A stretch of DNA of 64,000 nucleotides from Bradyrhizobium sp. AZCC 1693. Lineage in GTDB: Bacteria; Pseudomonadota; Alphaproteobacteria; Rhizobiales; Xanthobacteraceae. The DNA is taken from positions 4,588,001 to 4,652,000 of the forward strand of contig NZ_JAZHSD010000001.1 in the NCBI RefSeq assembly GCF_036924745.1. Direction: 5' to 3'. The first letter of the stretch is position 1. The number at the start of each line of letters is the position of its first letter. A model generated the notes under the pieces. The model did not search any database, had not been told where the DNA came from, and saw only the letters and a list, made by a program, of their open reading frames with translations. Positions 53,631 through 62,646 of this stretch are shown one piece after another. The translations under genes and the position numbers were made by a program.

Positions 53631-56078
53631 ATGAACGAGGTCAAGGACAGAGTCTGGTTCCTGCGCGAAGGCCTGTTCGCCAAATACGTCGTCGCGCTGG
53701 TCGGCCTCGTCGTGTTCGTGCTGGCCATCAACGGCGCGATGGAAGTCTGGATCACCTACCGCGGCATCAAGAGCTCGCTCAACGACGGCATGAGCGAGAA
53801 GGCGGAAGCGACCGCCAAGCGGATCCAGCAATCCCTGTCCGACCTCGAGCGGCAGATTTCCTGGGTGACGCGGGCCTCCTCCAACACCACCGACCTGCGC
53901 CGCGCCGACTATGCCCAGTTGCTGCGGCAGGTGCAGCAGGTCACCCAGCTCTCGCTGCTCAACGCCCAGGGCCGCGAACAGCTCCGCATGACGCGCCAGA
54001 CCGTCACGCTCGACAGCAACGCCGATTTTTCCCGCGACGTCAGGCTGACCGAAACCATCCCGCGCGGCACCAGTTTTGCGCCGGCCTACCTCCGCGGCGA
54101 GCGGCCGTTCACGTCGATCACGCTGCCGCACGCCGACGGCAGCTTCACCGTCGCCGAGATCGACCTCGATTTCCTGTCGGAGTTTTTGATCGATGCCCAG
54201 GTCGGCAAGGTCGCGTTTGCCTACGTCACCGATTCCAGGGGCGACGTGCTGGCCACCTCCTCGAACGGGCCTGAAGTCGGCAAGAATCTGTCGGCGCTGC
54301 CGCAGGTCGCAGCGGTCAGCAAGCCCGGCGGCGTGGCGCCGGCGTCGGGCAAGGATGCCAAGGGCAACGCCGTGCTGACTACATCGAGCCTGGTGCCGAA
54401 GCTCGGCTGGCGCGTGTTCTTCGAACAGGAGACCGCGCAGGCGCTGACGCCGATCCGCGATCAACTGGCGCGGATCGCGCTTCTGATCGCGCTCGGCCTT
54501 GTGGTCGCGATCATCGCCGGCACCATCATGGCCCGCCGCATGCTGGTGCCGATCACGGCGCTGCAGGCCGGCGCGCGGCGGCTCGGCGCCGGCGATTTCG
54601 GTCATCGCATCGAGGTGAAGACATCCGACGAGCTGGAGGAGCTCGCCAACCAGTTCAACGGCATGGCCGGGCAATTGGCCGAGACCTATTCGAACCTCGA
54701 ATCCAAGGTGAAGGAGCGGACGCGGGATCTGGCGCAGTCGATCAACGAGCTCAAGGTGCTCGAGGAGGTCGGCCGCGCGGTGGCTTCCTCGCTCGATCTC
54801 AACGCCGTGCTGCCCACGGTTGCAGCCCGTGCGCTGGAAATCACCCATGCCGACGCCGTGCTGATCTACGGCTATGACGCCGGCAATCACCGGTTCAACC
54901 TGACGGAAGCGATCGGCATCGACAAGGCGGCCGAGGGCCGCCACCGCGCCATCGACGCCGACAACTCGCCGCTCGGCGAAGCCGCAACGAGCGGCGAGCC
55001 GATCGCGATACCCCAGCTCGGCGCGATATCAGAACATCCCCTGCGCGATGTCGTAATCGAAGCCGGATTCCACTCGGTGCTGGTGGTGCCGCTGGTCGAC
55101 CAGACCGGCATATTGGGTTCGCTGGTGGTGCTGCGGCGGAACGCGGGCGAATTCTCCGCCAATTTGATCGGGCTGATGAAGACCTTTGCGCACCAGGCGG
55201 TGCTGGCGATGCGCAATGCGCGGCTGTTCACCGAAGTGGACCACAAGAGCCGCGAGCTTTTGGCCGCCAACGACATCGTGCGCGAACAGGCCGACAAGCT
55301 GCAGGAGCAGACCGACCAGCTCAGGGACTGGAACCGCTCGCTGGAGGAGCGCGTCGAGACGCAGCTCGGCGAGATCGAGCGCATCCGGCGGCTGGAGCGT
55401 TTCCTGGCGCCGCAGGTCGCGCAACTGATCGCGTCCTCCGACGGCCATGAAGGCCTGCTCGACAGCCACCGCCGCGAGGTGACGGTGGTGTTTTGTGACC
55501 TGCGCGGTTTTACGGCGTTCACCGAGACCACCGAGCCCGAGGAGGCGATGAACGTGCTGCGTGAATATCACGCGGCGCTCGGCGAACTGATTTTCAAGTA
55601 TGAAGGCACGCTCGACCGCTATGCCGGCGACGGCGTGATGATCCTGTTCAACGCGCCGATTCAGTTCGACGACCATACCGCCCGCGCCGTTCGCATGGCT
55701 ATCGAGATGCGCGACACCATCGGCGGACTGACCGACAAGTGGCGCAACCGCGGCCACAATCTCGGCTTCGGCATCGGCATCGCGCTCGGCTACGCCACGC
55801 TCGGCCAGATCGGTTTCGAGCAGCGGCTGGAATACGCCGCCATCGGCAGCGTGACCAATTTGGCGTCGCGGCTGTGCGACGAGGCCAAGGCCAACCAGAT
55901 CGTGGTGTCCAGGCGCGTCTACGGCATGGTCGAGCCATGGGTGGAGGGAAGGCCGATCGACGATTTGAATCTGAAGGGGTTCAATCATCCGATCTTGGCG
56001 GCGGAGATTCTGAGCTGGCGCGAGACAGTCGACAACGTGGTGGATGCGGCGGCGGCGCGACGCAAGAAGATGTCGTAG
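53631..56078 (+). CDS. HAMP-GAF class III adenylate/guanylate cyclase
   Basis: The product is 815 residues. It has TM1 (about 18-38), a periplasmic sensor, TM2 (about 281-305), HAMP (about 306-360), a GAF domain (about 395-545), a coiled coil (about 548-600) and a class III cyclase domain (about 610-800). Catalytic residues visible are the metal-binding Asp623 (VFCDLRGF) and Asp667 (YAGDGV), and the transition-state Asn743 and Arg747 (TNLASRL). The base-selecting Lys is Arg here (DRYAGDG), so ATP versus GTP use is uncertain. It likely makes the cyclic nucleotide for Crp-type regulators such as the one at 50396. A GAG-rich site precedes ATG 53631. Confidence 0.9.
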   Translation: MNEVKDRVWFLREGLFAKYVVALVGLVVFVLAINGAMEVWITYRGIKSSLNDGMSEKAEATAKRIQQSLSDLERQISWVTRASSNTTDLRRADYAQLLRQVQQVTQLSLLNAQGREQLRMTRQTVTLDSNADFSRDVRLTETIPRGTSFAPAYLRGERPFTSITLPHADGSFTVAEIDLDFLSEFLIDAQVGKVAFAYVTDSRGDVLATSSNGPEVGKNLSALPQVAAVSKPGGVAPASGKDAKGNAVLTTSSLVPKLGWRVFFEQETAQALTPIRDQLARIALLIALGLVVAIIAGTIMARRMLVPITALQAGARRLGAGDFGHRIEVKTSDELEELANQFNGMAGQLAETYSNLESKVKERTRDLAQSINELKVLEEVGRAVASSLDLNAVLPTVAARALEITHADAVLIYGYDAGNHRFNLTEAIGIDKAAEGRHRAIDADNSPLGEAATSGEPIAIPQLGAISEHPLRDVVIEAGFHSVLVVPLVDQTGILGSLVVLRRNAGEFSANLIGLMKTFAHQAVLAMRNARLFTEVDHKSRELLAANDIVREQADKLQEQTDQLRDWNRSLEERVETQLGEIERIRRLERFLAPQVAQLIASSDGHEGLLDSHRREVTVVFCDLRGFTAFTETTEPEEAMNVLREYHAALGELIFKYEGTLDRYAGDGVMILFNAPIQFDDHTARAVRMAIEMRDTIGGLTDKWRNRGHNLGFGIGIALGYATLGQIGFEQRLEYAAIGSVTNLASRLCDEAKANQIVVSRRVYGMVEPWVEGRPIDDLNLKGFNHPILAAEILSWRETVDNVVDAAAARRKKMS

Positions 56079-56188
56079 GCGTCCGTCGCGGTCGTCCTGC
56101 AAAATATCGAAAACAACCCCATGCAAAGTAGCCGAAGGCCAGCGTGATGCCTTGGGCATTTCGACCGGCCTACGTAGAATCGCGTTGA

Positions 56189-56437
56189 AACCACAATAGC
56201 GCCGTCAAGGTAATGGGCGACGACGCGCTCCGTACCATCGCCCGCGAGCTCGTCGCAACAGTGCGCGCGAATGCCACCATCGACTGGACTGTTCGCGATA
56301 ACGTCCGCACCCATTTGCGTGTGCTCGTAAAAAGGATCCTCCGCAAATACGGCTATCCGCCAGATATGCAAGAAAAAGCAACCCAGACGGTGCTGGAGCA
56401 GGCGGAGTTGCTTTCCCAACGGTGGGCGGCGCTCTAG
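56189..56437 (+). pseudogene. C-terminal fragment of type I restriction enzyme HsdR
   Basis: The reading frame includes [39 protein letters not shown] and [10 protein letters not shown], the end of type I restriction endonuclease R subunits as I recall them. Matching sequence begins just before ATG 56213 (in-frame NSAVKV) but a stop at 56186-56188 closes the frame. The rest of hsdR and any hsdM or hsdS gene are absent. It is either a decayed remnant or, less likely, a short gene made from one. No mobile-element ends were seen around it. Confidence 0.7.
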
Positions 56438-56465
56438 GCGCATATGCGCCCAGAAAGCTCGCCCG

Positions 56466-56834
56466 TCAGTGCCAGCCAGGCTGCTGCATTCGCGCGCGGG
56501 CCTGTGCCAGTTCTTCCAGCCTGCTCTCGATCTCGGAGCGGGTCATCGCGATATCCTGGAGCTGGCGGTCGTCGAGCCTGTGCAGGGCTACGCGCGCGGC
56601 GTGACGCTCGTGGCGCGCGATTACCGCCGCGAGGAAGCGGTTGATGAGACGGCGCACGCGCGCCAGCCAAATTGCAGTTCGCCAGGCAAATGGCTTGGAG
56701 CCTTCTCCGTTCCGATTGAATCGGAACGGGGCTCCAGATTTTTGATTTGACGCGTTTTCTTGACGCGAACCTGTTCCCACTTCGCTGGAAAACGCTCTGG
56801 TGGCGGAGGTCGGAATGGTGGTCAGCATGGCCAT
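56466..56834 (-). CDS. DUF1127 family protein
   Basis: The product is 122 residues. The C-terminal 50 residues hold the DUF1127 core (LHRLDDRQLQDIAMTRSEIE), an Arg-rich helical unit found in many alphaproteobacteria. The N-terminal 60 residues are longer than in typical 50-80-residue DUF1127 proteins and Ser/Thr-rich, so the true start may be farther in. Roles in phosphate, carbon or RNA control have been described for some members. It is monocistronic; ribosome site is weak. Confidence 0.65.
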   Translation of the reverse strand: MAMLTTIPTSATRAFSSEVGTGSRQENASNQKSGAPFRFNRNGEGSKPFAWRTAIWLARVRRLINRFLAAVIARHERHAARVALHRLDDRQLQDIAMTRSEIESRLEELAQARARMQQPGWH

Positions 56835-57050
56835 GGCAATTTTCTTTCAAACAGTAGTCCGGAACCCGGCGAGCTTGCCGGCCCCCTTTCTATCGAAGGC
56901 CTGCTGCCAGCATAGTGTCAGCAGCGTTCGGGGTGTGCGCTTAAAGGCGGCGAGCACCGGACGACTGGATGAAGGTCTAAATGAGGAAGCGATTTGCCGC
57001 GCAGCACCGCCCGCGGAACCAGCCCGCCGGCGATGCAAGGCGAAAACGCG

Positions 57051-57278
57051 TCAGGCCACCTTTCGTCCGGCCGCGAGATCCTTGACGGCTTCCGTGGTCA
57101 GCGGCTGACCGCCGACGCCCCAATCGCCGCTCGCGACTTCGGAAATCTTGACCCAGGTGACGCCGCGCATGCTCTCGCCTTCGATCGACACCATGGCGTC
57201 CGTGAGCTTGCTGATCATCTGGCGCTTCTGCTCGGCATTGAACACGTTCTCGATGACGTGAACCTCTATCAACGGCAT
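57051..57278 (-). CDS. 4-oxalocrotonate tautomerase family protein
   Basis: The product is 75 residues. After Met removal the catalytic Pro1 is followed by LIEVHVIENVF, the usual tautomerase start. Trp at WVKISEV and the helix KRQMISKLTDAMVSIEG fit the family. Such proteins form small multimers that shift keto-enol forms of unsaturated acids. The substrate is unknown. It lies 124 bases after the winged-helix regulator stop, on the same strand, possibly with its own promoter. Confidence 0.85.
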   Translation of the reverse strand: MPLIEVHVIENVFNAEQKRQMISKLTDAMVSIEGESMRGVTWVKISEVASGDWGVGGQPLTTEAVKDLAAGRKVA

Positions 57279-57402
57279 GTCGTTCTCCTTGATGGTTGCC
57301 TCGCGAAAGCGAGGGCAGCATCGACATGCCCGTTACGGCCGGCCAAGACTTTCAGACAGCTGTGATTTACCGTCCAGACCAGCTTGAGATATCGCCGCAC
57401 AG

Positions 57403-58980
57403 CTATTGCAGACCGGCGCGCCGAAACCCTTCCAGATAATGCGCCTTGTCCGCCTCGTGCTCGAACGGCAGTCCGCTGGCGAGCCAGGCGAGCGAGATGT
57501 TGGGCTGGGCGCGGCGGAGCTCTTGCAGCGCGGCTTTGGCGGCGTCAGTGCTGCCTGCCATGCCGAGGGAAGCCGTCAGCACGCGATGGGCGCCGACAAA
57601 ATCGCTTCGCTGGCGCAACGCTTCGCGCGACAGGCGGATCGCCTCCGCGTAATTTTTGCCGATATACTGGCAATAGGCGGCGACGCCGCAATAGATCGCG
57701 GCAAAGGGATCGCGGGGTGAGAATTTCAGCGCCTCGCGCGCGGCACGATCGCCCTCTTCCCAGCGACCGCGATAGGACAGCGCGACACCATAGATGCCGC
57801 GCGCGGGCGAAAAATTCGGATTGAGCCGAAGCGCCAGCTCGAATTCGGCGATGCAATCGTCGAAGCGGCCCTGGAACAGATAGACGCTGGCGAGCGCATA
57901 ATGCGCCCACGCGTCCTCGCTGTCGGCGCGGATCGCCGCCAGCGCCGCGCGCTCGGCGACCGGGACAGCTTTGGACATCTCCTCCCAGCCCATATGGGCG
58001 CTGAACGTATGGCAGGCCGCCAGCAGGCTCAGCGCCTGGCCGTAACCGGGATCGACGCTGATCGCCTTTTCCAGAAGCGCCTGCGCGACCAGATTGTCCT
58101 GCCGCGTCACGCGCCAGTAGTGCGACAGCGCCCGCATCACCAGATCCCACGCATCCATATTATCAGGCGTCTTGCGCCGGGCCCGGAAATCCTCGGCGGC
58201 GTAGAGCTGCGGCTCGATCGCCGCGACCACGGCCTGGGTGATGTCGTCCTGCACGGCGAACACGTCGGCGAGATTGCGGTCGTAGCGCTCGGCCCAGAGC
58301 TGGCTGCCGCTCGCCACGTCGACGAGTTGGGCATTGATGCGCACATGGTCGCCGTCCTTGCGCACGCTGCCTTCGACGACATAGCCGACGCCGAGCTCCT
58401 CGCCGATCTGCTTGTGGTGGACGGATTTGCCCTTGTAGCTGAACGAGGAATTGCGCGCGATCACGTAGAACCAGCGCAGCTTCGACAGCGCGGTGATGAT
58501 GTCCTCGCTGATGCCTTCGGAAAAATATTCCTGCTCCGGCTCGCCGGAGAGATTGGCAAACGGCAGCACGGCGATCGCGGTGCGATCGAGCGCCGGGAGT
58601 TGCTGATGCGGCAGCTCGCCGGCGAAACCGGGCGAGGAAGGCGCATCGACGCGCGCCAGTCCGCCGCCGCGCAGTGGCTGCACGTCGCCGACGAAACGAA
58701 AACCCTTTCGCGCAATGGTGCGGATCACGGCCTGATCCTTGCCGCTGTCGCCGACCGCCCGCCGCGCGGCGTTGATCCGGCTCGTCAAGGTGGATTCGGA
58801 GACGATGCGGCCGTCCCATATCGTCTCGATCAGGTCGTCCTTGGTGACGACGTGGTCGCGGTTTTCGATCAGGTGAATCAGGAGATCGAACACCTGCGGC
58901 TCGACCGCGACACTCTCGCCGCCGCGGGTCAGCTCGCGAAGGTCGACATCCAGCACATGGTTTGAAAAATGAAATTGCAC
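57403..58980 (-). CDS. winged-helix regulator with TolB-like and TPR domains
   Basis: The product is 525 residues. An OmpR/PhoB-type DNA-binding domain (1-100, VFDLLIHLIENRDHVVTKDDLIE, RKGFRFVGDV) is followed by a domain seen in cyclase-like regulators (about 130-235, AIAVLPFANLSGEPEQEYFSEGI). The rest is TPR (about 270-510). There is no receiver domain or membrane segment, unlike CadC. It likely senses an intracellular signal by protein contact. It is divergent from a methyltransferase gene with a 242-bp gap that also holds a weak CRP-like motif (59067-59082, eight of ten). Confidence 0.85.
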   Translation of the reverse strand: MQFHFSNHVLDVDLRELTRGGESVAVEPQVFDLLIHLIENRDHVVTKDDLIETIWDGRIVSESTLTSRINAARRAVGDSGKDQAVIRTIARKGFRFVGDVQPLRGGGLARVDAPSSPGFAGELPHQQLPALDRTAIAVLPFANLSGEPEQEYFSEGISEDIITALSKLRWFYVIARNSSFSYKGKSVHHKQIGEELGVGYVVEGSVRKDGDHVRINAQLVDVASGSQLWAERYDRNLADVFAVQDDITQAVVAAIEPQLYAAEDFRARRKTPDNMDAWDLVMRALSHYWRVTRQDNLVAQALLEKAISVDPGYGQALSLLAACHTFSAHMGWEEMSKAVPVAERAALAAIRADSEDAWAHYALASVYLFQGRFDDCIAEFELALRLNPNFSPARGIYGVALSYRGRWEEGDRAAREALKFSPRDPFAAIYCGVAAYCQYIGKNYAEAIRLSREALRQRSDFVGAHRVLTASLGMAGSTDAAKAALQELRRAQPNISLAWLASGLPFEHEADKAHYLEGFRRAGLQ

Positions 58981-59222
58981 GGCTTCATCCCGGTTAAATC
59001 ATCATTAGGTCATTTCATTTCGTCCCGTACGCGGTCAGAGGTAGACTGAATTTCCTGGCGGGGAAGTGTATGAAATCTCACAGAAAGAGAGATCTCACTG
59101 AAAAATAAGGATCCTCTCAAGGCAAAATCAGCCCGGCATCACAGTCTTTAGGTCCTGACAGGGCCATGTTCGGTTCATCGCAGCCCCATTCCGTGGCCGC
59201 ATGACACCCGAAGGAGACATCA

Positions 59223-60068
59223 ATGGCCGCCCAGACAGCGATTGCAGCGACCTCGACCCAACCCGCCCCCGACCTTGCCGGCCTCAAGACGCGTCAGCAG
59301 GCCGCATGGTCCTCGGGTAATTACGCCATTGTCGGCGCGACGCTGCAGATCGTCGGCGAGGAGCTGTGCGAGGCGCTCGATCTCAAGGCCGGCTCAAAGG
59401 TGCTCGATGTCGCCGCCGGCAACGGCATGGCGAGCCTCGCCGCGGCGCGGCGGTGGTGCGACGTCACCTCGACCGATTACGTGCCGGCGTTGCTGGAGCG
59501 CGGCCAGGCGCGCGCTGCCGCGGAAGGCATGCAAATCGAATTCAGGGAGGCGGATGCGGAAAACCTGCCGTTCGACGATAACAGCTTTGACGCGGTGCTC
59601 TCCACCTTCGGCGTCATGTTCACGCCGAACCAGGACCGCGCGGCCGCCGAGCTGATGCGGGTGTGCAAGCCCAGGGGCCAGATCGGCCTCGCGAACTGGA
59701 CGCCGGAAGGTTTTATCGGACAGGTCTTCAAGACGATCGGCAAATATCTGCCGCCTCCCACCGGGGCCAAATCGCCGGCGCTGTGGGGAACGCGCGCGCG
59801 GCTGACCGAAATGTTCGACGCTGATGCGCGCGCGATCAAGGCGGAATCGCGCCTGTTCAAGTTCCGCTATCGCTCGCCGGCGCACTTCCTCGATGTGTTC
59901 AAGACCTATTACGGCCCGGTGCTGAAAGCCTTCGCCGCCCTCGAGCCGGCCAAACAGGAAGAGCTGCATAACGATCTGAATGCGCTCATCGTCCGCATGA
60001 ACCGCTCCGGCGACGGCACCATGGTCGTGCCCAGCGAATATCTCGAGGTCGTTATCACCAAGCGGTGA
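59223..60068 (+). CDS. class I SAM-dependent methyltransferase
   Basis: The product is 281 residues with a Rossmann-type methyltransferase domain. The SAM site is KVLDVAAGNGMASLAAARR (about 59-77), followed by acidic DAENLPF (post-II) and the later FGVMFTPNQDRAAAELMRV. It resembles the UbiE/COQ5-like family, but the acceptor is unknown. The gene is divergent from the winged-helix/TPR regulator, which may control it. ATG 59223 follows a GAAGGAGA site. Confidence 0.85.
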   Translation: MAAQTAIAATSTQPAPDLAGLKTRQQAAWSSGNYAIVGATLQIVGEELCEALDLKAGSKVLDVAAGNGMASLAAARRWCDVTSTDYVPALLERGQARAAAEGMQIEFREADAENLPFDDNSFDAVLSTFGVMFTPNQDRAAAELMRVCKPRGQIGLANWTPEGFIGQVFKTIGKYLPPPTGAKSPALWGTRARLTEMFDADARAIKAESRLFKFRYRSPAHFLDVFKTYYGPVLKAFAALEPAKQEELHNDLNALIVRMNRSGDGTMVVPSEYLEVVITKR

Positions 60069-60201
60069 AACGCGCCCCGGGCAACCGTTCCGCGGGGCCA
60101 TTGGCATGGCCCCGCTGCCGGCGTCCCAAGTGATTCTTGCCGCTTGGCTGCGAGGCGCGCTTTCTGATATCCAAGACCCTGAATTTCAGAGGGAATTGCC
60201 G

Positions 60202-61092
60202 ATGCCCGCCTTTGCCGCGCGCAACCTTGCGCCGACGCTCACTGCCCTGATTGCCGCGGGCTTGCTCAGCCTTTCCCCCGTCCTCGCCGCCGACGATGAA
60301 GCCCCCGCCAAGGGCGCCGCCGTCACCGTCCTCAAGGCCGCAAAATCCTGTTTCGCCAATATCGTCGAAGTCTCCGGCACCATCATTCCGCGCGAGGAGA
60401 ACCAGGTGCGGCCCGAGCGGATGGGGCTGAAGGTGGCCGAGGTGATGGTGGATGCCGGCGACAGCGTGACCGCAGGCCAGGTGCTGGCGCGGCTGACCCT
60501 GCCCGAGGGCGGGCAGATCACGGTGCAGGCGCCGGTGGGTGGCGTGATCTCGGCCTCGACGGCGTCCGTCGGCGCGATGGCATCTAGCAAGGGCGAAGCG
60601 CTGTTCTCCATCATCGCGCGTGGCGAGTTCGATCTGGTCGGCATGGTGCCGACGCGCGATATCCAAAAGCTTGCCGTCAACCAGACCGCGCGGATCAAGA
60701 TAATCGGCGCCGGCGAGGTCGATGGCAAGGTGCGGCGGCTGTCGACCACCGTCGAGCCGAACAGCCAGCTCGCGCAGGTGTTCCTCGGCGTCACCACCAA
60801 CCGGCGGCTCTTGGTGAATTCAAGCGGCCGCGCGCAGATCAAGACCGGGCAGAGCTGCGGCGTCTCGGTGCCGCTCACCGCGATCCTCTATGGCTCCGCC
60901 GGCACCGTGGTGCAGGTGGTGCGCCGCGCGCGCGTCGAAACGCGGCGGGTGGAGACCGGGCTGATGTCGGCCGGACAGGTCGAGATTACCTCGGGGCTGC
61001 AGGAAGGCGACATCGTGGTGGCGCGCGCCGGCGCGCTGTTGCGCGAGGGCGATCCGGTCCGGGCGGTGACGGCGAGCGCGGATGTGAAGTAG
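60202..61092 (+). CDS. orphan efflux periplasmic adaptor-like protein
   Basis: The product is 296 residues. The start at 60202 has an AGAGGGA site and a signal peptide (1-29, SPVLAAD). The domains match the adaptor at 45732-46658: SCFANIVEVSGTIIPREENQV, a lipoyl-type half (GDSVTAGQVLARLT), and GLQEGDIVVARAGALLREGDPV at the end. Both paralogues have the SCGV motif before the last domain. No permease gene is adjacent, so it may work with a pump coded elsewhere. It lies 133 bases after the methyltransferase on the same strand. Confidence 0.8.
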   Translation: MPAFAARNLAPTLTALIAAGLLSLSPVLAADDEAPAKGAAVTVLKAAKSCFANIVEVSGTIIPREENQVRPERMGLKVAEVMVDAGDSVTAGQVLARLTLPEGGQITVQAPVGGVISASTASVGAMASSKGEALFSIIARGEFDLVGMVPTRDIQKLAVNQTARIKIIGAGEVDGKVRRLSTTVEPNSQLAQVFLGVTTNRRLLVNSSGRAQIKTGQSCGVSVPLTAILYGSAGTVVQVVRRARVETRRVETGLMSAGQVEITSGLQEGDIVVARAGALLREGDPVRAVTASADVK

Positions 61093-61116
61093 GGGCGGAC
61101 GGGCACAACTGCTGCC

Positions 61117-61172
61117 GTCATCCCTGCGTTCGCAGGGACGACCGTGTGGAGAGACGCGAGAACCTATCACTT
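61117..61172. repeat. palindrome with short spacer (repeat family A)
   Basis: A GTCATCCCTGCGTTCGCAGG palindrome (61117-61142) is followed by a spacer with GCGAGAACCTA, the inverted form of the spacer at 22457-22513. It abuts MITE-like copy 2. Confidence 0.65.
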
Positions 61173-61290
61173 GTCGCCCCTGCGAAAGCAGGGGCCCATA
61201 ACCACCGGCGGTCGTTGTGTGCTAGGATGTCTGCCACCACGCTTCATCGATAGATCACGCGGTATGGGTTCCTGCGTTCGCAGGAACGAC
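61173..61290. repeat. MITE-like element (family A, copy 2)
   Basis: The 118-bp element has the same palindromic ends and ends ...GATCACGCGGTATGGG before the right palindrome, as in copies 1 and 3, but its core is shorter by 51 bases. It ends ten bases before the GIY-YIG pseudogene start. Confidence 0.72.
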
Positions 61291-61299
61291 GGGTGGCGC

Positions 61300-61582
61300 A
61301 TGTATTACGTTTTACATCCTCGCGAGCCGACGTCATGGCACCCTCTATATCGGGGTGACCAATTCTCTCTCCAAACGGATGGAGCAGCATCGCAACGGCG
61401 AGGGCTCATCGTTCGTCAAAACCTACGGCGTTTATCGGCTGGTTTACGTCGAGGCCTTCGAGCGGCCGGATGAAGCGATTGCCCGTGAAAAGCAGCTCAA
61501 GCGCTGGAATCGGGACTGGAAGATCGAGCTGATCGAGCGCGAGAATTTGGAGTGGCGCGATCTCAGCGATCTGATTGTTTGA
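61300..61582 (+). pseudogene. frameshifted GIY-YIG endonuclease gene
   Basis: The start reads ATG TAT TAC GTT (MYYV), but one extra T in GTTTTAC shifts the frame. After that point the downstream frame reads YILASRRHGTLYIGVTNSL and continues to a stop at 61580-61582. With one base removed the protein is 93 residues, the normal length of single-domain GIY-YIG proteins. All family marks are present in the downstream frame (YIL..., LYIGVTN, R, E near the C-terminus). A short in-frame start at 61355 would lack the GIY-YIG motif. Either an inactivating mutation or a sequencing error in a T-run explains it. Confidence 0.75.
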
Positions 61583-61604
61583 ACCTGGCCCGCACTCTAT
61601 TCCC

Positions 61605-61773
61605 GTCGCCCCTGCGAACGCAGGGGCCCATACGCCGCGGCCGGCGGATGGGGCACACTGGAAGACGGCTTCGGTTCAGCAAGCGACTGCGGGCGTTGGA
61701 CAACGCAGAGCGTCGCCTCCCGCGCCCCGTCGATGGATCACGCGGTATGGGTCCCTGCGTTCGCAGGGACGAC
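61605..61773. repeat. MITE-like element (family A, copy 3)
   Basis: This 169-bp copy is the same length as copy 1 and opposite in orientation. Ends are GTCGCCCCTGCGAACGCAGG and TCCCTGCGTTCGCAGGGACG, with CCCATACGCCGCGGCCGG and ATGGATCACGCGGTATGGG inside them. It begins 22 bases after the GIY-YIG stop, so the pseudogene lies between two copies. Confidence 0.75.
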
Positions 61774-61806
61774 GTGTTGAGAGAGTTGGGCGCGCCTTCA
61801 CGCGGC

Positions 61807-62646
61807 TTACCCGCCTAGCGGTACGTCTTCCAGCAGCGACGACGACACCTGCGGCACCTGCTCGCCGTCGGAGGCGCGGGAGACGGAGATGCGGGTCTTG
61901 TTGAAGGCGGTGGCCGCGCCGGACTGCGAATCCAAATTGTTCAGGAGCTCGGTCACCAGCACGCTGTACTGGCCCTTGCCGTCATCGGCGACCTTGCCCG
62001 GCGTCGCCGAGGTCAGGATCAGCGCGTTTTCCGGCGCGGAGATCGGGGCGAGCCCGTGCGAGTAGGAGCGGAAGCGGCGTTCATAGGGGTTGCGGCGGGA
62101 GGCGTCGACGACGACGAGCTTGGCCTTGGCGCCCTTCTCGGTCATCGCGTCCAGCACCTGTTCGATGGAGACGCCGTCGCGGCGGACGTCGGCTTCCTTC
62201 CAGATCGCGGCATCGACCGGAATCATGAAGCTCTCGCGGCCGACCTGGACGCCATAGCCGCCGAAGAACAGCATCGCCACGGTGTCCTGCTTGATCTTGG
62301 CCTTGAGCCGGACAATGGCGCGGGCCATGTCGTCCTTGGTGGCGTCCTCGACCACGTCGACGTCAAAACCCTTGGCGCGCAGGGCGGCGGTGAGGCCGCG
62401 GGCATCGTTGATCGGCTGGGCGAGCGGCGCCGACGCATCCGGGTAGTGACCGTTGCCGATCACCAGCGCAACGCGGCTGGCTGACGTGCCGATCGAGCCG
62501 GTCTGCTCGGTTCCGATCGCCTTGGCGGCGTCGAGCGAGCGCTTGTTCAACGCGGCATGGGCGCCGATCGCCAGCGACACCAGGCCGACAAACGCAACGG
62601 CAATGGTGACGGTGCGGCGGGAGATGCGGAGCTGACCGAGGTTCAT
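61807..62646 (-). CDS. secreted pseudo-caspase (C14-like), short form
   Basis: The product is 279 residues. A membrane anchor or signal peptide (residues 10-32) is followed by a caspase-like domain with RVALVIGNGHYPDASAPLAQP. The catalytic His is Tyr131 (GGYG) and the catalytic Cys is Ser183 (DASRRNPYERR), so it should not cleave proteins. It lacks TPRs, unlike the homologue at 43282-44748, but shares phrases such as DASRRNP and FRS..SAGLAPI/SHGLAPI. Start 62646 is chosen over 62682 because the anchor begins there. It faces a CRP-type site 230 bases upstream. Confidence 0.85.
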   Translation of the reverse strand: MNLGQLRISRRTVTIAVAFVGLVSLAIGAHAALNKRSLDAAKAIGTEQTGSIGTSASRVALVIGNGHYPDASAPLAQPINDARGLTAALRAKGFDVDVVEDATKDDMARAIVRLKAKIKQDTVAMLFFGGYGVQVGRESFMIPVDAAIWKEADVRRDGVSIEQVLDAMTEKGAKAKLVVVDASRRNPYERRFRSYSHGLAPISAPENALILTSATPGKVADDGKGQYSVLVTELLNNLDSQSGAATAFNKTRISVSRASDGEQVPQVSSSLLEDVPLGG

